Assembly: GCA_046757205.1 (NCBI GenBank)
Contig: JBHHXR010000214.1
Coordinates: 1-5,558 of the forward strand
Source: JBHHXR01 sp046757205
GTDB taxonomy: Bacteria; Pseudomonadota; Alphaproteobacteria; Rhodobacterales; Rhodobacteraceae
DNA: 5,558 bases
Direction of reading: 5' to 3'
Positions 5,481 to 5,558 of the stretch are shown here, piece after piece; position 1 is the first letter of the stretch, and each line of letters starts with the position of its first letter. Below the pieces are notes generated by a model that was not told the origin of the DNA, did no database searches, and worked only from the letters and a program-made list of their open reading frames with translations. Made by a program: the position numbers and the translations under genes.

Positions 5481-5531
5481 AAACTCCAAAACCGAACGAA
5501 TCTGTAACGCCTTGAGTTTTAAACGGTTTTG
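5481..5531. repeat. Interleaved inverted repeats upstream of the LysR gene
   Basis: CAAAACCG (5487-5494) is repeated inverted as CGGTTTTG (5524-5531). AAACTC (5481-5486) is repeated inverted as GAGTTT (5514-5519). The arms alternate rather than nest, with centre-to-centre distances of about 37 and 33 bases. They bracket the candidate LysR-gene promoter, so they may be operator half-sites. LysR regulators often control their own gene, but binding here is inference. Confidence 0.35.
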
Positions 5532-5546
5532 AAGGTTTGGCATCAA
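5518..5546 (-). promoter_or_regulatory. Candidate promoter of the LysR gene
   Basis: On the - strand, TTGATG (5546-5541) and TTTAAA (5523-5518) each match four of six sigma-70 consensus bases with a 17-base spacer. Transcription would start near 5511, leaving a leader of about 100 bases. The surrounding region is the most AT-rich in the window. The right-hand repeat CGGTTTTG (5524-5531) lies in the spacer. Confidence 0.4.
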
Positions 5547-5558
5547 GAATTATGGGCA

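Overview
This is a GC-rich chromosomal window of housekeeping genes. It most likely comes from an alphaproteobacterium, probably of the Hyphomicrobiales (Rhizobiales). The lineage call rests on protein flavour (IlvC tail, SecG with a glycine-rich loop and proline-rich tail, CTP synthase beginning MARFVFITGG), the adjacency of secG and pyrG, and the small alphaproteobacterial-type TerB and DksA-like proteins. No RNA gene, insertion sequence, CRISPR array or replication origin is visible.

Layout on the + strand: the 3' third of ilvC (branched-chain amino acid synthesis, 1-332); a 191-residue exported or membrane protein of unknown function with a Tat-like leader and secretin-like motifs (454-1029); secG, a Sec translocon subunit (1252-1614); pyrG, CTP synthase (1790-3433); a TerB-family helical protein 27 bases after pyrG (3461-3907); and a short DksA/TraR-type zinc-finger protein (3972-4289). 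A LysR-type regulator on the - strand (4477-5409) converges on that block and reads in from the right edge. Its GC content drops clearly relative to its neighbours, and its upstream region (5410-5558) is AT-rich, so it looks like a more recently acquired or accessory gene.

The genes do not form one pathway. secG and pyrG are commonly neighbours in Alphaproteobacteria, usually in a tpiA-secG-pyrG-kdsA-eno type arrangement. Here tpiA is replaced upstream by the unknown Tat-like protein and ilvC, and TerB plus the DksA-like gene follow pyrG. The pyrG-TerB pair is probably one transcript and the DksA-like gene may be part of it. The gaps are 121, 222, 175, 27, 64 and 187 bases; most contain GC-rich stem-loops without a T-run, and a few weak promoter-like sequences.

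I see no convincing previously undescribed system. The points most worth a second look are the secretin-like motifs in the 191-residue protein, a stem-loop plus five-codon ORF sitting on the TerB start codon, two mutually exclusive stem-loops between secG and pyrG, and interleaved inverted repeats over the likely promoter of the LysR gene.
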